Positions 17,864 through 27,035 are shown, numbered from the stretch's first letter. The stretch: DNA of 64,000 nt from RFPW01 sp040401595 (GCA_040401595.1 JBBAOE010000006.1:73547-137546); one strand, 5' to 3'. Notes: generated by a model from the sequence alone, not told the origin. Numbers and translations: made by a program.

Positions 17864-18306
17864 CGCCAGGCCTCGTAGGTCGTGATCGCTACCGCATTGG
17901 ACAGGTTGAGGCTGCGGTTGCCGGGACGCATCGGTAGCCGAAGGCGTTGCGCCGGATCGATCGGGTCGAGGACAGCGGGCGGCAGGCCCGCCGTCTCACA
18001 TCCGAACACCAGGACGTCGTTGGGCTGATACGAAACCGTATCGTGGCGACGGGTGCCGCGGGTGGTCAATGCAAATAGCCGTTGCGGGTCGGGGCGGCGG
18101 GATTCCAGAAACGATGCCCAACCCGAATGCACCTGAACGGACGCATATTCGTGGTAATCCAGGCCTGCGCGCCGCAACTGCGCGTCGTCGAGCCGGAACC
18201 CGAGTGGTTCGATCAAATGCAGCCGCGCCCCTGCGTTGGCGCAGAGTCGAATGATGTTGCCGGTGTTGGGAGGGATTTCTGGATGAACCAGAACGATATC
18301 AAGCAC
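17815..18306 (-). CDS. trmL: tRNA (cytidine(34)-2'-O)-methyltransferase
   Basis: SPOUT-class enzyme that 2'-O-methylates the wobble base of tRNA-Leu isoacceptors. The 163 residues show HPEIPPNTGNIIRLCANAG near the start, and the knot-forming S-adenosylmethionine segments VLVFGCETAGLPP, LRLPMRPGNRSLNLSNAV. Length is normal. It is convergent with the LOG gene, sharing 49 bp of coding sequence, and lies 9 bp downstream of comF on the same strand. Confidence 0.93.
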   Translation of the reverse strand: MLDIVLVHPEIPPNTGNIIRLCANAGARLHLIEPLGFRLDDAQLRRAGLDYHEYASVQVHSGWASFLESRRPDPQRLFALTTRGTRRHDTVSYQPNDVLVFGCETAGLPPAVLDPIDPAQRLRLPMRPGNRSLNLSNAVAITTYEAWRQLGWSEDIPFDRPSR

Positions 18307-18315
18307 CCCGACAGT

Positions 18316-19065
18316 TTAATGCGGACGCGCGATGACCAGTCCCGTGACCGCGCCGGCCCCCCGGGCACGCAAGGCACGGGCGGCTTCGTCCAGTGTTGCG
18401 CGAGTTGTCATCACGTCATCGACCAGGAGCACGGAGCGCCGGGCGACGCGGGCGCAGGCTTCGAAGGCGCCCTGAAGATTGGTCCCGCGGGCGTGTCGGT
18501 CCAGACCCGCCTGTTCGGGCGTGTGGCGGGTCCGGCGCAGCAACCCCGGCTGTAAGCGGCGACCAAGCGCGCGTGCGACCGGTGCTGCAATGTGCGCCGT
18601 ATGATCGAATCCGCGTTCGACCAGCCGCCGGGATGCGGGTGGCACCGCGATGATCAGTTCAGTGTGCGAGGCCAGCGCCAGCGCCTGCGGGATCAGGAGC
18701 GCGCCCAGGGGAGCGGCCAGGGACGGCTCGCCACCGTACTTCATCGCGGTGATCCAGCGGTCCAGGGGCGGTGCGTAATCACAGGCGGCATGCACCGAAT
18801 CCAACGCCCGGGGAATCGACCCGCTGGCGTTGCAGCTCTCACAGGTCGTTGGCGCCGGGTCAATCTGAGGCGGCAGGCGCTGGGCGCAATGCAGGCAGCG
18901 CCGGACCTGGCGACCCGGCAGTGCTTGCAGGCACGGCGGACACAGTCCCAGGCCGGCCGGATCCGACCGGGGCTGGCTGCGCAGTCGGCACTCGCACAGC
19001 GCGCAATGCCTAGGCAACCAATCATCGAGTAAACGGGTCAGGGGAGTCAGGAACTGGGTCAGCAT
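18316..19065 (-). CDS. comF: ComF family phosphoribosyltransferase-like protein
   Basis: A 249-residue ComF protein: an N-terminal zinc-ribbon-like region with CALCECRL, CPPC, CLHC and CESC pairs (residues about 20-75) and a C-terminal phosphoribosyltransferase domain whose PRPP loop is VLLVDDVMTTRATLDEAAR near residue 215. In naturally transformable bacteria ComF helps move single-stranded DNA inward; in others its role is unclear. It is divergent from the methyltransferase gene with 52 bp between starts, an arrangement common in Burkholderiales. Confidence 0.9.
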   Translation of the reverse strand: MLTQFLTPLTRLLDDWLPRHCALCECRLRSQPRSDPAGLGLCPPCLQALPGRQVRRCLHCAQRLPPQIDPAPTTCESCNASGSIPRALDSVHAACDYAPPLDRWITAMKYGGEPSLAAPLGALLIPQALALASHTELIIAVPPASRRLVERGFDHTAHIAAPVARALGRRLQPGLLRRTRHTPEQAGLDRHARGTNLQGAFEACARVARRSVLLVDDVMTTRATLDEAARALRARGAGAVTGLVIARPH

Positions 19066-19117
19066 GGGTTTGAGCGTACGCGGTCATCGCGGGCCTTGTC
19101 GTCGATATACTGAGCAA

Positions 19118-20301
19118 ATGACTTCCATTGCTGGTCTGAGCTTGAATGCCGTGCGGCGTCAATTTGACCGGCGCGCGCTGCGGGCGGTCGATGCCGATTT
19201 TCTGCATCGTGAGATCGAACGGCGCATGTTCGAGCGGCTCGATCTCGTGCGCCTCAGTCCGTCTCGAATTCTGGATGCGGGCTGTGGCTACGGGGCTGGC
19301 CTGCGGACGCTCGGCGAGCGTTATCCGCAGGCCCTGGTGGTCGGTGCTGATCTGTCGCCAGCGACAGCTGTCGTGGCCAGTCGCTTGGCGCATTCCCCGG
19401 CCCATCCGACGGCCCATCTGACGGCCCATCTGACGGCCNNNNNNNNNNNNNNNNNNNNNNNNNNNNNNNNNNNNNNNNNNNNNNNNNNNNNNNNNNNNNN
19501 NNNNNNNNNNNNNNNNNNNNNNNNNNNNNNNNNNNNNNCTTGGCGCATTCCCCGGCCCATCCGACGGCCCATCTGACGGCCCATCTGACGGCCCATCTGA
19601 CGGCCGACCGCGTGACCAGGGCGCACTTGCAGAATTCGGACGGTTTGGTGCGCGGCTGGTTGGGCCGGATGGGGGCTGCCTTCGGCGTGGGGTCCTCCCA
19701 GGCGCCGACGGCCTTGTCAGCCATGAGCGGCAGCGCGGCCGAGCCTCGCGCCTACGTCATCAGTGCCGATACCCAAGCCCTGCCCCTGGCAAACAGCCGA
19801 TTGGATCTGGTCTGGTCCAATCTCGCCCTGCACTGGTGCCCCGATCCAGGATTGGCGCTCGCCGAATGGAGCCGGGTCCTTCGCGCCGACGGCCTGTTGA
19901 TGTTCAGCGCCTACGGTGTCGATACGCTGCGGGAGTTACGCGCGCTGGGCTGGACGACCCAGCGCTTTCCGGACTTGCACGATTTGGGCGACGCATTGAT
20001 CCGAACCGGATTTTCTGCCCCGGTGATGGATATGGAGCCGATCCGATTAACCTGGATGGATCCAAGGAAGGCTTGGTCGGATTTACGGGCATTGGGGGGC
20101 AATGCACTTGAAGCCCGGGGGCGGGGGTTGCGGGGCCGTCGCTGCCAACAGCGGTGGCTCGATGCCCTGGAGCAGGCGCGCGACGCCAGCGGCGCGATTT
20201 CAGTGACTATTGAAGTCGTCTACGGTCACGCCTGGTGTGCGCCAGCGTCCAAATTGGAGCGCGGCACGGCCCGGATCGAGTTTGTCCGGCCTGCCCGGTA
20301 A
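19118..20301 (+). CDS. BioC-like SAM methyltransferase, broken by an assembly join
   Basis: Class I methyltransferase with the SAM loop ILDAGCGYGAGLRTLGERYP near residue 48, the acidic end of strand 2 in VGADLSP, and WSNLALHWCPDPGLALAEWSRVLRADG near the middle, a pattern seen in malonyl-ACP O-methyltransferase BioC (first step of pimelate synthesis for biotin). The gene is split by 100 N. The 55 bases before and after the gap are identical, and overlapping them restores one uninterrupted frame of about 342 codons, so the gene is probably intact in the organism. Long inserts, including the His-Leu-Thr-Ala repeats, separate the two SAM motifs. BioC identity is likely but not certain. Confidence 0.72.
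19399..19438 (+). repeat. 12-bp in-frame tandem repeat, left of gap
   Basis: Three units of GGCCCATCTGAC (the first with a variant base) plus a partial one, encoding AHPTAHLTAHLTA within the methyltransferase. They run directly into the N block. Confidence 0.85.
19439..19538. other. assembly gap (100 N) with identical 55-base flanks
   Basis: Exactly 100 N. Bases 19384-19438 and 19539-19593 are the same 55-mer, so the join looks like two contig ends that overlap by one assembly k-mer rather than missing sequence. Confidence 0.97.
19554..19601 (+). repeat. 12-bp in-frame tandem repeat, right of gap
   Basis: Four units of the same 12-mer as on the left side of the gap, one more than on the left, continuing in frame into the rest of the methyltransferase. 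Confidence 0.85.
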
Positions 20302-20409
20302 ACGTCTGCTGCAAGCCCTCAAAGCGCTGATGCCCCAGAATTGTGCGACGAAGGGTCACATAAAAACCCAAGGGTTTGTATTGACCCCGATCCCGCGCAG
20401 TAGTGTCAT

Positions 20410-20967
20410 ATGGTCTGGGTAGTTTCCTGTGTGAGTGAGACCGATTTGTCCCCCAAACGGCTGCGCCGGCAAACTCCGGATGGACTCGAGTGGTTTTTGC
20501 AGCGCAACTGTGCGCTCTCACCGCGCCAGCTGGGTTTCGCGTTCGGAGCCATCGGTCTGGTGTCGGGCGGGATTGCGACGGTCTTTGCGACGCAGGGAGC
20601 TTGGGTGATTGCGCCATTCGCGGGGATCGAAATGCTCGCGTTGGCGACGGCCTTTGTCGTTTATGCGCGACACACCGGAGATTTTGAGCGGATCGTTTTG
20701 CAACCCCACAGGTTGCTTGTTGAGGTGGTCGATGGTCGGCGCAGAGCCCGCTTCGAAGCCAATCCTGCATGGGTTCGGGTCGAGATGGGGCGGTCAGCCT
20801 ACGCTGCGGTCCGGATCTCTGAGCGCGGCGGGGGGGTTGAAGTCGGGCGTTTGCTGGCTTTTGAGGAAAGAGTCGAATTCGCCCGAGACTTGGCGCAGAA
20901 TTTAAGGGTTGTGCCCGTCGCAATGGCTGCGCGGGGCAACGATGCCGGAATGCAAGGCGAGGTGTGA
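20410..20967 (+). CDS. DUF2244 membrane protein
   Basis: A 185-residue protein matching the DUF2244 family: a soluble N-terminus ending RNCALSPRQLGFAF, two adjoining membrane helices (about residues 40-80), and a cytosolic beta-rich tail with RIVLQPHRLLVEV and VEVGRLLAFEERVEFARDL. The family is found next to cytochrome oxidase genes in many proteobacteria, and here it lies directly upstream of coxB with the coxB ribosome site inside its last codons. Molecular role unknown; assembly of the oxidase is a reasonable guess. The ATG at 20410 is taken; GTG 20431 is possible. Confidence 0.85.
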   Translation: MVWVVSCVSETDLSPKRLRRQTPDGLEWFLQRNCALSPRQLGFAFGAIGLVSGGIATVFATQGAWVIAPFAGIEMLALATAFVVYARHTGDFERIVLQPHRLLVEVVDGRRRARFEANPAWVRVEMGRSAYAAVRISERGGGVEVGRLLAFEERVEFARDLAQNLRVVPVAMAARGNDAGMQGEV

Positions 20968-20969
20968 AG

Positions 20970-22163
20970 ATGGTTCGAGGGATTGGTCAATCGGTGGGTC
21001 GCGCCTTTTCACAAGGCTGCGCGGCTCTCTTTCTGTCGAGTCTGAGCGTCTGGGCGATGGCCCAGGGGGCCGCTCAGACCGTGGGCGACATGCCAGGTGG
21101 TCCCAAAGTGCACCAGCTCAATCTGACGGAGCCGGCCACAGCGATCGCTCGGGATCAGCACTGGATCCACAACTTCGTGATGGTCATCTGCGTGGTGATC
21201 TTTGTCGTGGTCTTTGGGGTGATGTTTTTTTCCATCCTCAAGCATCGCAAGAGCAAAGGCGCAAAGTCGGCCAGTTTTCATGAGAGCACTGCGGTCGAAA
21301 TCGCATGGACCGTGGTGCCGCTGCTGATCGTGGTCGGGATGGCGCTGCCAGCCACCCGGATGGTGGTGGAGCAGAAAGACACGTCGGGTGCGGACATCAC
21401 CGTCAAGGCGACGGGTCAGCAATGGAAATGGGGCTATGACTACCTGAAAGGTGAAGGGGAGGGTATCAGCATGTACTCAACCCTGACGACGCCGCAGGAG
21501 CAGATCGACAACCTTGCACCGAAGAGCCAGACCTACCTGACCGAGGTCGATGAGCCGCTGGTCGTTCCCGTGGACAAGAAAGTTCGGGTGGTACTGACCG
21601 CAAATGACGTGATCCACGCGTTCTATGTGCCAGCTCTCGGGATCAAGCAGGACGCCATTCCGGGGTTCGTTCGCGATACGTGGTTCCGCGCCGAAAAGCC
21701 TGGGACGTATCGGGGTTACTGCGCCGAACTGTGCGGCAAGAACCACGCCTTCATGCCGATTGTGGTCGAAGTCAAATCGGCCGAGGACTACAAGACCTGG
21801 GTCGACGAGCGTAAGAAGGCCATGGCCGCGCTGGCCGACGATCCCACCAAGGAATGGCAACTGGCCGAGCTGACTGCGCGCGGCGAGAAGGTTTATGCCG
21901 GGAATTGCGTCGCCTGCCACCAGGCCGGCGGCACTGGGGTTCCGGGGGCCTTCCCGGCGCTGAAAGATGACAAGGTGGTTCTGGGCCCGCAGGAAGGCCA
22001 GATCAAGGTGTTGCTCAACGGTCAGAATCAGGGCATGCCGGCCTGGAAGCAACTCTCGGACGTCGAGATCGCATCGGTCATCACCTATACCCGCAACGCC
22101 TGGGGTAACAAGGCCGAAGACAATATCGTGCAGCCCAGCGAAATCGCTGCGGCCCGCAAGTAA
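20970..22163 (+). CDS. coxB: cytochrome c oxidase subunit II with C-terminal cytochrome c domain
   Basis: Carries the CuA centre that accepts electrons from cytochrome c. Signal peptide to about residue 31 (cleavage after AMA), two membrane helices (about 66-90 and 110-130), then the cupredoxin domain with the CuA ligands: a His in NDVIHAFYVP, Cys251 and Cys255 in CAELCGKNH, His259 and Met262. A fused class I cytochrome c follows (CVACH, Cys313/Cys316/His317; axial Met in GMPAWKQL). GAGG lies 7 nt before the ATG, inside the end of the DUF2244 gene; GTG 20964 is an alternative. It heads the oxidase operon. The fused haem means the enzyme is of the caa3-like subunit architecture. Confidence 0.95.
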   Translation: MVRGIGQSVGRAFSQGCAALFLSSLSVWAMAQGAAQTVGDMPGGPKVHQLNLTEPATAIARDQHWIHNFVMVICVVIFVVVFGVMFFSILKHRKSKGAKSASFHESTAVEIAWTVVPLLIVVGMALPATRMVVEQKDTSGADITVKATGQQWKWGYDYLKGEGEGISMYSTLTTPQEQIDNLAPKSQTYLTEVDEPLVVPVDKKVRVVLTANDVIHAFYVPALGIKQDAIPGFVRDTWFRAEKPGTYRGYCAELCGKNHAFMPIVVEVKSAEDYKTWVDERKKAMAALADDPTKEWQLAELTARGEKVYAGNCVACHQAGGTGVPGAFPALKDDKVVLGPQEGQIKVLLNGQNQGMPAWKQLSDVEIASVITYTRNAWGNKAEDNIVQPSEIAAARK

Positions 22164-22187
22164 ACAAAGTCAGTCAGGAGCGTCATC

Positions 22188-23771
22188 ATGAGCGCAGTTC
22201 TCGATCACCATGGCCACGCCGATCACGCCCACGACCATCCGCACGGGCTGCGGCGCTGGCTGTTCGCAACCAACCACAAGGACATCGGCACCCTGTATCT
22301 GTGGTTCTCGTTTGCGATGTTGATCGTTGGCGGCCTCAATGCCTTGCTCCTGCGGGCTGAGCTCTTCCAGCCCGGGCTTCAGATCGTCAAGCCCGAGGTC
22401 TTCAATCAACTGACCACGATGCACGGCCTGATCATGGTGTTCGGCGCGATCATGCCGGCCTTCGTCGGATTCGCGAACTGGCAGATTCCGCTTATGGTCG
22501 GTGCGCCCGACATGGCGTTTGCGCGGATGAATAACTTCAGCTTCTGGCTGCTGATTCCTTCGGCGCTCTTGCTGGTTGGCAGTTACTTTGCCCCGGGCGG
22601 CGCTGCGGCGGGTGGCTGGACGATGTACGCGCCGCTCTCGATCCAGATGGGTCCCGGGATGGACATGGTGATCTTCGCCGTCCACTTGCTGGGCGCCAGT
22701 TCGATCATGGGGTCGATCAACATCATCACGACCATCCTCAACATGCGCGCGCCTGGCATGACGCTCATGAAGATGCCGATGTTTGTCTGGACCTGGCTGA
22801 TCACGGCGTACCTGCTGATCGCTGTGATGCCGGTTCTGGCGGGTGCGATCACCATGACGCTCACGGATCGTCATTTTGGTACCAGCTTCTTTAACGCTGC
22901 CGGTGGCGGTGACCCCGTGATGTTCCAGCACATCTTCTGGTTCTTCGGTCATCCCGAGGTTTACATCATGATCCTGCCGGCCTTCGGGATCGTGTCAGAA
23001 ATCATTCCGACCTTTGCCCGCAAGCGCCTGTTTGGCTACCCCTCGATGGTCTATGCGACCTCGTCGATCGCGATCCTGTCGTTCATCGTCTGGGCCCACC
23101 ACATGTTCACGACGGGGATGCCGTCGACGGGACAACTGTTCTTCATGTACGCCACGATGTTGATTGCAGTGCCCACGGGCGTGAAGGTCTTCAACTGGGT
23201 CGCCACGATGTGGCGCGGCTCCATGACCTTCGAGACGCCGATGCTGTTTGCCATCGGCTTCATCTTCGTCTTCACGATGGGTGGTCTGACCGGCATCATT
23301 CTCTCGGTGGCGCCGCTCGATATCCAATTGCACGACACCTACTATGTGGTCGCCCATTTCCACTACGTTCTCGTGGCAGGCTCCTTGTTTGCGCTCTTTG
23401 CCGGCACCTACTTCTGGTTGCCCAAGTGGACCGGTCACATGTATGACGAAGGCCTTGGCAAGTTCCACTTCTGGGCTTCGCTGATCACCTTCAACCTGAC
23501 CTTCTTCCCGATGCATTTCCTTGGTCTTGCCGGAATGCCACGCCGCTATGCCGATTACGCGATGCAGTTTGCTGACTTCAATGCCTTTGTTTCGGTGGCA
23601 GCATTTGGGTTTGGTTTTAGCCAGCTGATCTTCCTGTGGGCCGTGATCAAATGTATCCGCGGCGGAAAACCCGCGACGGCGCAAGTCTGGGAAGGCGCTC
23701 ACGGCCTCGAGTGGACCGTGCCGAGTCCGGCACCGTTCCACACCTTCGAGACGCCTCCGACCGTCAAGTGA
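22188..23771 (+). CDS. ctaD: cytochrome c oxidase subunit I
   Basis: Catalytic subunit holding haem a and the haem a3-CuB site; reduces O2 and pumps protons. 527 residues with about twelve membrane helices. The His-Tyr crosslink and proton-gate Glu are in FFGHPEVYIM, CuB histidines in VWAHHMFTTGM, and the haem ligands in VVAHFHYVL; the D-channel Asp is in MVGAPDMAFARMNNFSFW. This is the A1-type haem-copper oxidase pattern. An AGGAGCGTCATC ribosome site precedes the ATG, 24 bp after coxB. A His-rich N-terminal segment (HHGHADHAHDHPHG) precedes the first helix. Confidence 0.97.
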   Translation: MSAVLDHHGHADHAHDHPHGLRRWLFATNHKDIGTLYLWFSFAMLIVGGLNALLLRAELFQPGLQIVKPEVFNQLTTMHGLIMVFGAIMPAFVGFANWQIPLMVGAPDMAFARMNNFSFWLLIPSALLLVGSYFAPGGAAAGGWTMYAPLSIQMGPGMDMVIFAVHLLGASSIMGSINIITTILNMRAPGMTLMKMPMFVWTWLITAYLLIAVMPVLAGAITMTLTDRHFGTSFFNAAGGGDPVMFQHIFWFFGHPEVYIMILPAFGIVSEIIPTFARKRLFGYPSMVYATSSIAILSFIVWAHHMFTTGMPSTGQLFFMYATMLIAVPTGVKVFNWVATMWRGSMTFETPMLFAIGFIFVFTMGGLTGIILSVAPLDIQLHDTYYVVAHFHYVLVAGSLFALFAGTYFWLPKWTGHMYDEGLGKFHFWASLITFNLTFFPMHFLGLAGMPRRYADYAMQFADFNAFVSVAAFGFGFSQLIFLWAVIKCIRGGKPATAQVWEGAHGLEWTVPSPAPFHTFETPPTVK

Positions 23772-23781
23772 TTTGAACGAC

Positions 23782-23895
23782 ATGAGCACCATGGCGAGCC
23801 CACCCAAGAGCAATCTGCGCACTGCGGGGATCCTATTGTCGGTGGTGTTCGTCTTTTTTGTCGGGGTCATCGCGAACCGCTGGCTCTTCGGCTGA
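23782..23895 (+). CDS. cytochrome oxidase small assembly protein
   Basis: A 37-codon frame opening MSTMASPPKSNLRTAG and continuing into one membrane helix (about residues 15-33), ending NRWLFG. It sits 10 bp after ctaD and 32 bp before ctaG, exactly where Burkholderiales carry a tiny single-helix protein annotated as a cytochrome oxidase small assembly protein. The size, helix and final Arg-Trp-Leu fit. Function beyond association with the oxidase is not established. Confidence 0.8.
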   Translation: MSTMASPPKSNLRTAGILLSVVFVFFVGVIANRWLFG

Positions 23896-23927
23896 GTGGT
23901 ATGCATCGCTGCGCCCCCGGCCACTGA

Positions 23928-24506
23928 TTGACGACGCCCGTGTTCCAACCCAGTCTCGTTGCGCTCAATGCCCGTATGCAGGGCAAGCTGGCACTCATTG
24001 CCTGCACGATGTTTTGCTTTGGTTTTGCAATGATTCCGATTTATCGAACCATTTGCGAAGTCACCGGAATCAACTCACTGACCCAAGTCGATCAGGACGC
24101 CAAGCGCTTCGCAGCAAACACCCAGGTCGATCTCACGCGGGTTGTCAGCGTGGAGTTCGACGCCAATGCACGGGGTGCATGGCAGTTGCGGCCGCGCACC
24201 GGCTCGGTCAATGCCCATCCGGGCGAGCTGGTGACGGTCGAGTACGAGCTGGTCAACACCCTGGCGCGTGAAATCCAGGGCCAGGCGATTCCGAGCTACG
24301 CGCCGCAGGCCGCATCGCAGTGGCTACGAAAGCTGGAATGTTTCTGTTTCAAGCAACAGACACTCGGCCCGAACGAGCGCAAGATTTTCCCGGTGGTTTT
24401 TGTTCTGGACCCCCAGATGCCGGCCGAACTGCGAACCATCACGCTGTCTTACACCTTCTTTGAGGTCGGACAGCCGGTGCCGGCCGCACCGGCGACGGCT
24501 AGCTGA
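23928..24506 (+). CDS. ctaG: cytochrome c oxidase assembly protein CtaG (Cox11)
   Basis: Inserts copper into the CuB site of subunit I. The 192-residue protein has one N-terminal membrane helix (LALIACTMFCFGFAMIPIY) followed by a periplasmic immunoglobulin-like domain. The copper-binding CFCF pair is present in LECFCFKQQTL, and YRTICEVTG carries the additional conserved Cys. PQMPAELRTITLSYTFFEV closes the family domain. The start is uncertain: TTG 23928, GTG 23940 or ATG 23976, none with a strong ribosome site. Confidence 0.92.
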   Translation: MTTPVFQPSLVALNARMQGKLALIACTMFCFGFAMIPIYRTICEVTGINSLTQVDQDAKRFAANTQVDLTRVVSVEFDANARGAWQLRPRTGSVNAHPGELVTVEYELVNTLAREIQGQAIPSYAPQAASQWLRKLECFCFKQQTLGPNERKIFPVVFVLDPQMPAELRTITLSYTFFEVGQPVPAAPATAS

Positions 24507-24509
24507 GGC

Positions 24510-24815
24510 ATGGTGCCCATCTCCTCAAAGCCCGAGCCCTTGCCGGTTCTTGGACCGGGGGCATCAAGCCAAGCGGTGCCGCTATCGCCAGAACCGCCAG
24601 TCGCTGATGCGCCGCTGTCCAAACGCCGAGCTTCGCTGCTTGAAACGGTTCGGGTGGTTGCCTGGTCGTTTATCGGGATCCGGCGCCGCGCCGATCATGA
24701 CCGGGATGCCGTGCACTTGCATCCGCTCGGTGTGATCGCCGTCGGGATTGGCATGGCAGCGCTTTTTGTGCTCACATTGGTCGCCGTCGTTCGCGCGGTG
24801 GTGGCTTCGACATGA
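24510..24815 (+). CDS. DUF2970 membrane protein
   Basis: A 101-residue protein with a Pro/Ser-rich N-terminus and the DUF2970 core: LLETVRVVAWSFIGIRRRADHDRD, then one membrane helix at LGVIAVGIGMAALFVLTLVAVV. The family is practically confined to oxidase clusters between ctaG and coxC in betaproteobacteria, as here (3 bp after ctaG). Its precise role is unknown. Confidence 0.85.
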   Translation: MVPISSKPEPLPVLGPGASSQAVPLSPEPPVADAPLSKRRASLLETVRVVAWSFIGIRRRADHDRDAVHLHPLGVIAVGIGMAALFVLTLVAVVRAVVAST

Positions 24816-24906
24816 GAAATCGGCAATTCAACCGCATGAGACGTCGGTCCATCACGCGTTTTCCAGTCACCTTTTTCAGCATCCCGTCAGTCCTGGGGAG
24901 AACACC

Positions 24907-25776
24907 ATGAGCGCAAGCGGACACGCCGCCGATTCACACCATTATTTTGTACCAGCCCCTTCGCACTGGCCGCTGGTCGGCGCCGTCGCGATGGTGTTGT
25001 TTGGGTATGGTGCTGCCGGTACGGTGAACGGAACATCTTATGGGCCCTACACCCTGAGTGCCGGCTTGGCCGTACTGATTTTCATGATGTATGGCTGGTT
25101 TCATCAGGTTTCACGCGAGTCTGAGACGGGACAGTATGGCCACAACGTCGACATCTCCTTTCGTTGGTCGATGGGCTGGTTCATCTTTTCCGAGGTGATG
25201 TTTTTTGCCGGGTTCTTTGGGGCACTCTTCTATGCCCGTTCGATCACGATGCCGTGGTTGAGCGACCTCGACCACCGAGCAGTCCTCTGGCCTGACTTTG
25301 CCGGTAATTGGCCTCACAGCGGCCCCGCGGGCACGATTGAAGCATTTCAGAAGATGGGGCCGTGGCCGATCCCGACGCTCAATACGGCGCTGTTGCTTAC
25401 GTCGGGTGTCACGCTGACAATTGCCCACCATGCGCTGAAAGAAGGACATCGCGGCGCCGTCAAACTCTGGCTTGCCGCAACCGTCATTCTCGGGGCCATC
25501 TTCGTGGGCTTTCAGGGTTACGAATACGCGCATGCTTATTCCGAATTGAACCTCAAGCTGACCTCTGGCATTTACGGTTCGACCTTCTTTATGCTTACGG
25601 GCTTCCATGGCTTTCACGTCTGCTTGGGCGCGATCATGCTGGCGGTCGTGTGGTTCCGGTTGATGGCCGGTCACTTCACCCCAGAGCATCATTTCGCGTT
25701 CGAAGCGGCTGCCTGGTACTGGCACTTTGTCGACGTGGTCTGGTTGGGTCTTTACCTCATCGTTTACTGGTTTTAA
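24907..25776 (+). CDS. coxC: cytochrome c oxidase subunit III
   Basis: Structural subunit of the aa3 oxidase, 289 residues and seven membrane helices, beginning YFVPAPSHWPLVGAVAM. Conserved WSMGWFIFSEVMFFAGFFGALFYAR, LTSGVTLTIAHHAL, FQGYEYAHAY and TGFHGFHVCLGAIML are all present, and HFVDVVWLGLYLIVYWF ends the protein. GGGGAGAACACC before the ATG at 24907 sets the start. It is the last structural gene of the oxidase; the next gene is on the opposite strand. Confidence 0.96.
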   Translation: MSASGHAADSHHYFVPAPSHWPLVGAVAMVLFGYGAAGTVNGTSYGPYTLSAGLAVLIFMMYGWFHQVSRESETGQYGHNVDISFRWSMGWFIFSEVMFFAGFFGALFYARSITMPWLSDLDHRAVLWPDFAGNWPHSGPAGTIEAFQKMGPWPIPTLNTALLLTSGVTLTIAHHALKEGHRGAVKLWLAATVILGAIFVGFQGYEYAHAYSELNLKLTSGIYGSTFFMLTGFHGFHVCLGAIMLAVVWFRLMAGHFTPEHHFAFEAAAWYWHFVDVVWLGLYLIVYWF

Positions 25777-25994
25777 GGAGCGCCCTGCAGGGCTGGGCCG
25801 CCTGGATGCACGCCTGAGTTCGGTCGCGAATCCAGGGACGATGCGTCTAACCAGTCGCTGAACCGGCGATCCCGAATCTGCCCTGAGGCCGCTCAGCGGT
25901 GTCTCCGACGGATCGGGGGCGAGCGCACCGAGGCGCGGTCGAGGGCTTCGTGAGGCGCCCTCTCAGGGGTTCGCTGTGCCGGGTTCAGCCCGTT

Positions 25995-26216
25995 CTATTG
26001 GACGGGGACGCCAGTGCTCTGGATCCATCCCATCCAGTGGGAAAAAAGAAGTGTCAAAAACAGGACGACGGATAGACCAATCCGTAGGGCGAGCGCGCGC
26101 ACCACGTTACGGGTCTGTCCGCGGTCGCGGATCAGGAACACCATGGCCGATGCAAGGCTGCCGATGATTAACAGGAAAACAATGACTAGGACCCACTTCA
26201 AGGGACGCTCCGGCAA
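25995..26216 (-). CDS. DUF2909 twin-transmembrane protein
   Basis: A 73-residue protein with two membrane helices (LKWVLVIVFLLIIGSLASAMVFL and ALRIGLSVVLFLTLLFSHWMGW) joined by a charged loop with RDRGQTRNVVRALALR, which is the DUF2909 signature. It is divergent from the SURF1 gene and lies in the oxidase assembly cluster in the usual betaproteobacterial position. Function not known. The 218 bp between coxC and this gene hold no gene that I can see, only a 12-bp palindrome at 25782-25793. Confidence 0.82.
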   Translation of the reverse strand: MPERPLKWVLVIVFLLIIGSLASAMVFLIRDRGQTRNVVRALALRIGLSVVLFLTLLFSHWMGWIQSTGVPVQ

Positions 26217-26273
26217 TGATGGGGCCAGGCGAATGCGGGCCGACTCGAGGATTCTATCCGTGGTTGGGGCTGA

Positions 26274-27035
26274 GTGAGTCCACGCTCAAGGGGCCAACTG
26301 CGTCAATGGGTCGGTGCATCCGCAACCCTTGCCGTGGTGTTCGCCGGGATCGCGCTGGGGGACTGGCAACTTCGACGGGCCGGCGAAAAGCGACAGCTGC
26401 AGCAGCTGCGCGACGCTGCGAACGCGGCCGTGCCGATTGCTGTCCCAGTCGCGCCCATTCCTGCCGCTGATCTGGAGGGCAAGCGTGTCGCGGTCACCGG
26501 CCACATGCTCACCGATCGTTCCGTCTTCATCGATAATCGCTCGCACAAGGGCGTCGCTGGAATGCATGTGGTCACCCCTGTCGAACTGGCCCCCGGCGGG
26601 CCGTCGATTCTGGTGTTGCGGGGCTGGATCGCCAGCGATCCAGCGAATCGAACCCAACTCCCCAGACTGGCGGCTGTTCCTGACCCCGTTCAACTGGAGG
26701 GTCTGGCACAACGCGAGATTGGCCATGGCCTGGAGTTGCCGCTGCTCTTTTCGTCACCACCCAAGCCCGACGCAGCCCAACGGCTCTGGGTCAATGTGGA
26801 TGTCGATCGCTATGCCCAGTGGTCGGGCTTGACCCTGCAGCCCGTGATGGTGCGGCAGACCTCGGCGCTTGACGATGGTCTGCTGCGGGACTGGCCCAGG
26901 CCTGGGGACGATGTGGTGAAACACGAGGGCTATGCCACACAGTGGTATGGCCTCTCGCTTGCAGCGGCGCTGCTCTGGCTCTGGGCGACCCTTAAGTCCC
27001 GTCGCACCCGCCACCCAGTAGAGAGACCACATTGA
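26274..27035 (+). CDS. SURF1 family cytochrome oxidase biogenesis protein
   Basis: Membrane factor that helps deliver haem a to subunit I. The 253 residues begin with a helix followed by the SURF1 signature GDWQLRRAGEK; SVFIDNRSHKGVAGMHVVTP and VLRGWIASD form the periplasmic domain, and the C-terminal helix lies in HEGYATQWYGLSLAAALLWLW, with the family motif YATQWYGL. The GTG start at 26274 has no strong ribosome site. The stop overlaps the start of the next gene by one base. Confidence 0.92.
   Translation: MSPRSRGQLRQWVGASATLAVVFAGIALGDWQLRRAGEKRQLQQLRDAANAAVPIAVPVAPIPAADLEGKRVAVTGHMLTDRSVFIDNRSHKGVAGMHVVTPVELAPGGPSILVLRGWIASDPANRTQLPRLAAVPDPVQLEGLAQREIGHGLELPLLFSSPPKPDAAQRLWVNVDVDRYAQWSGLTLQPVMVRQTSALDDGLLRDWPRPGDDVVKHEGYATQWYGLSLAAALLWLWATLKSRRTRHPVERPH

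Noticed and set aside
19540..20301. Separate methyltransferase gene starting after the second gap
   Set aside because: Its start is an artefact of the duplicated 55-base flank; the two halves belong to one gene.
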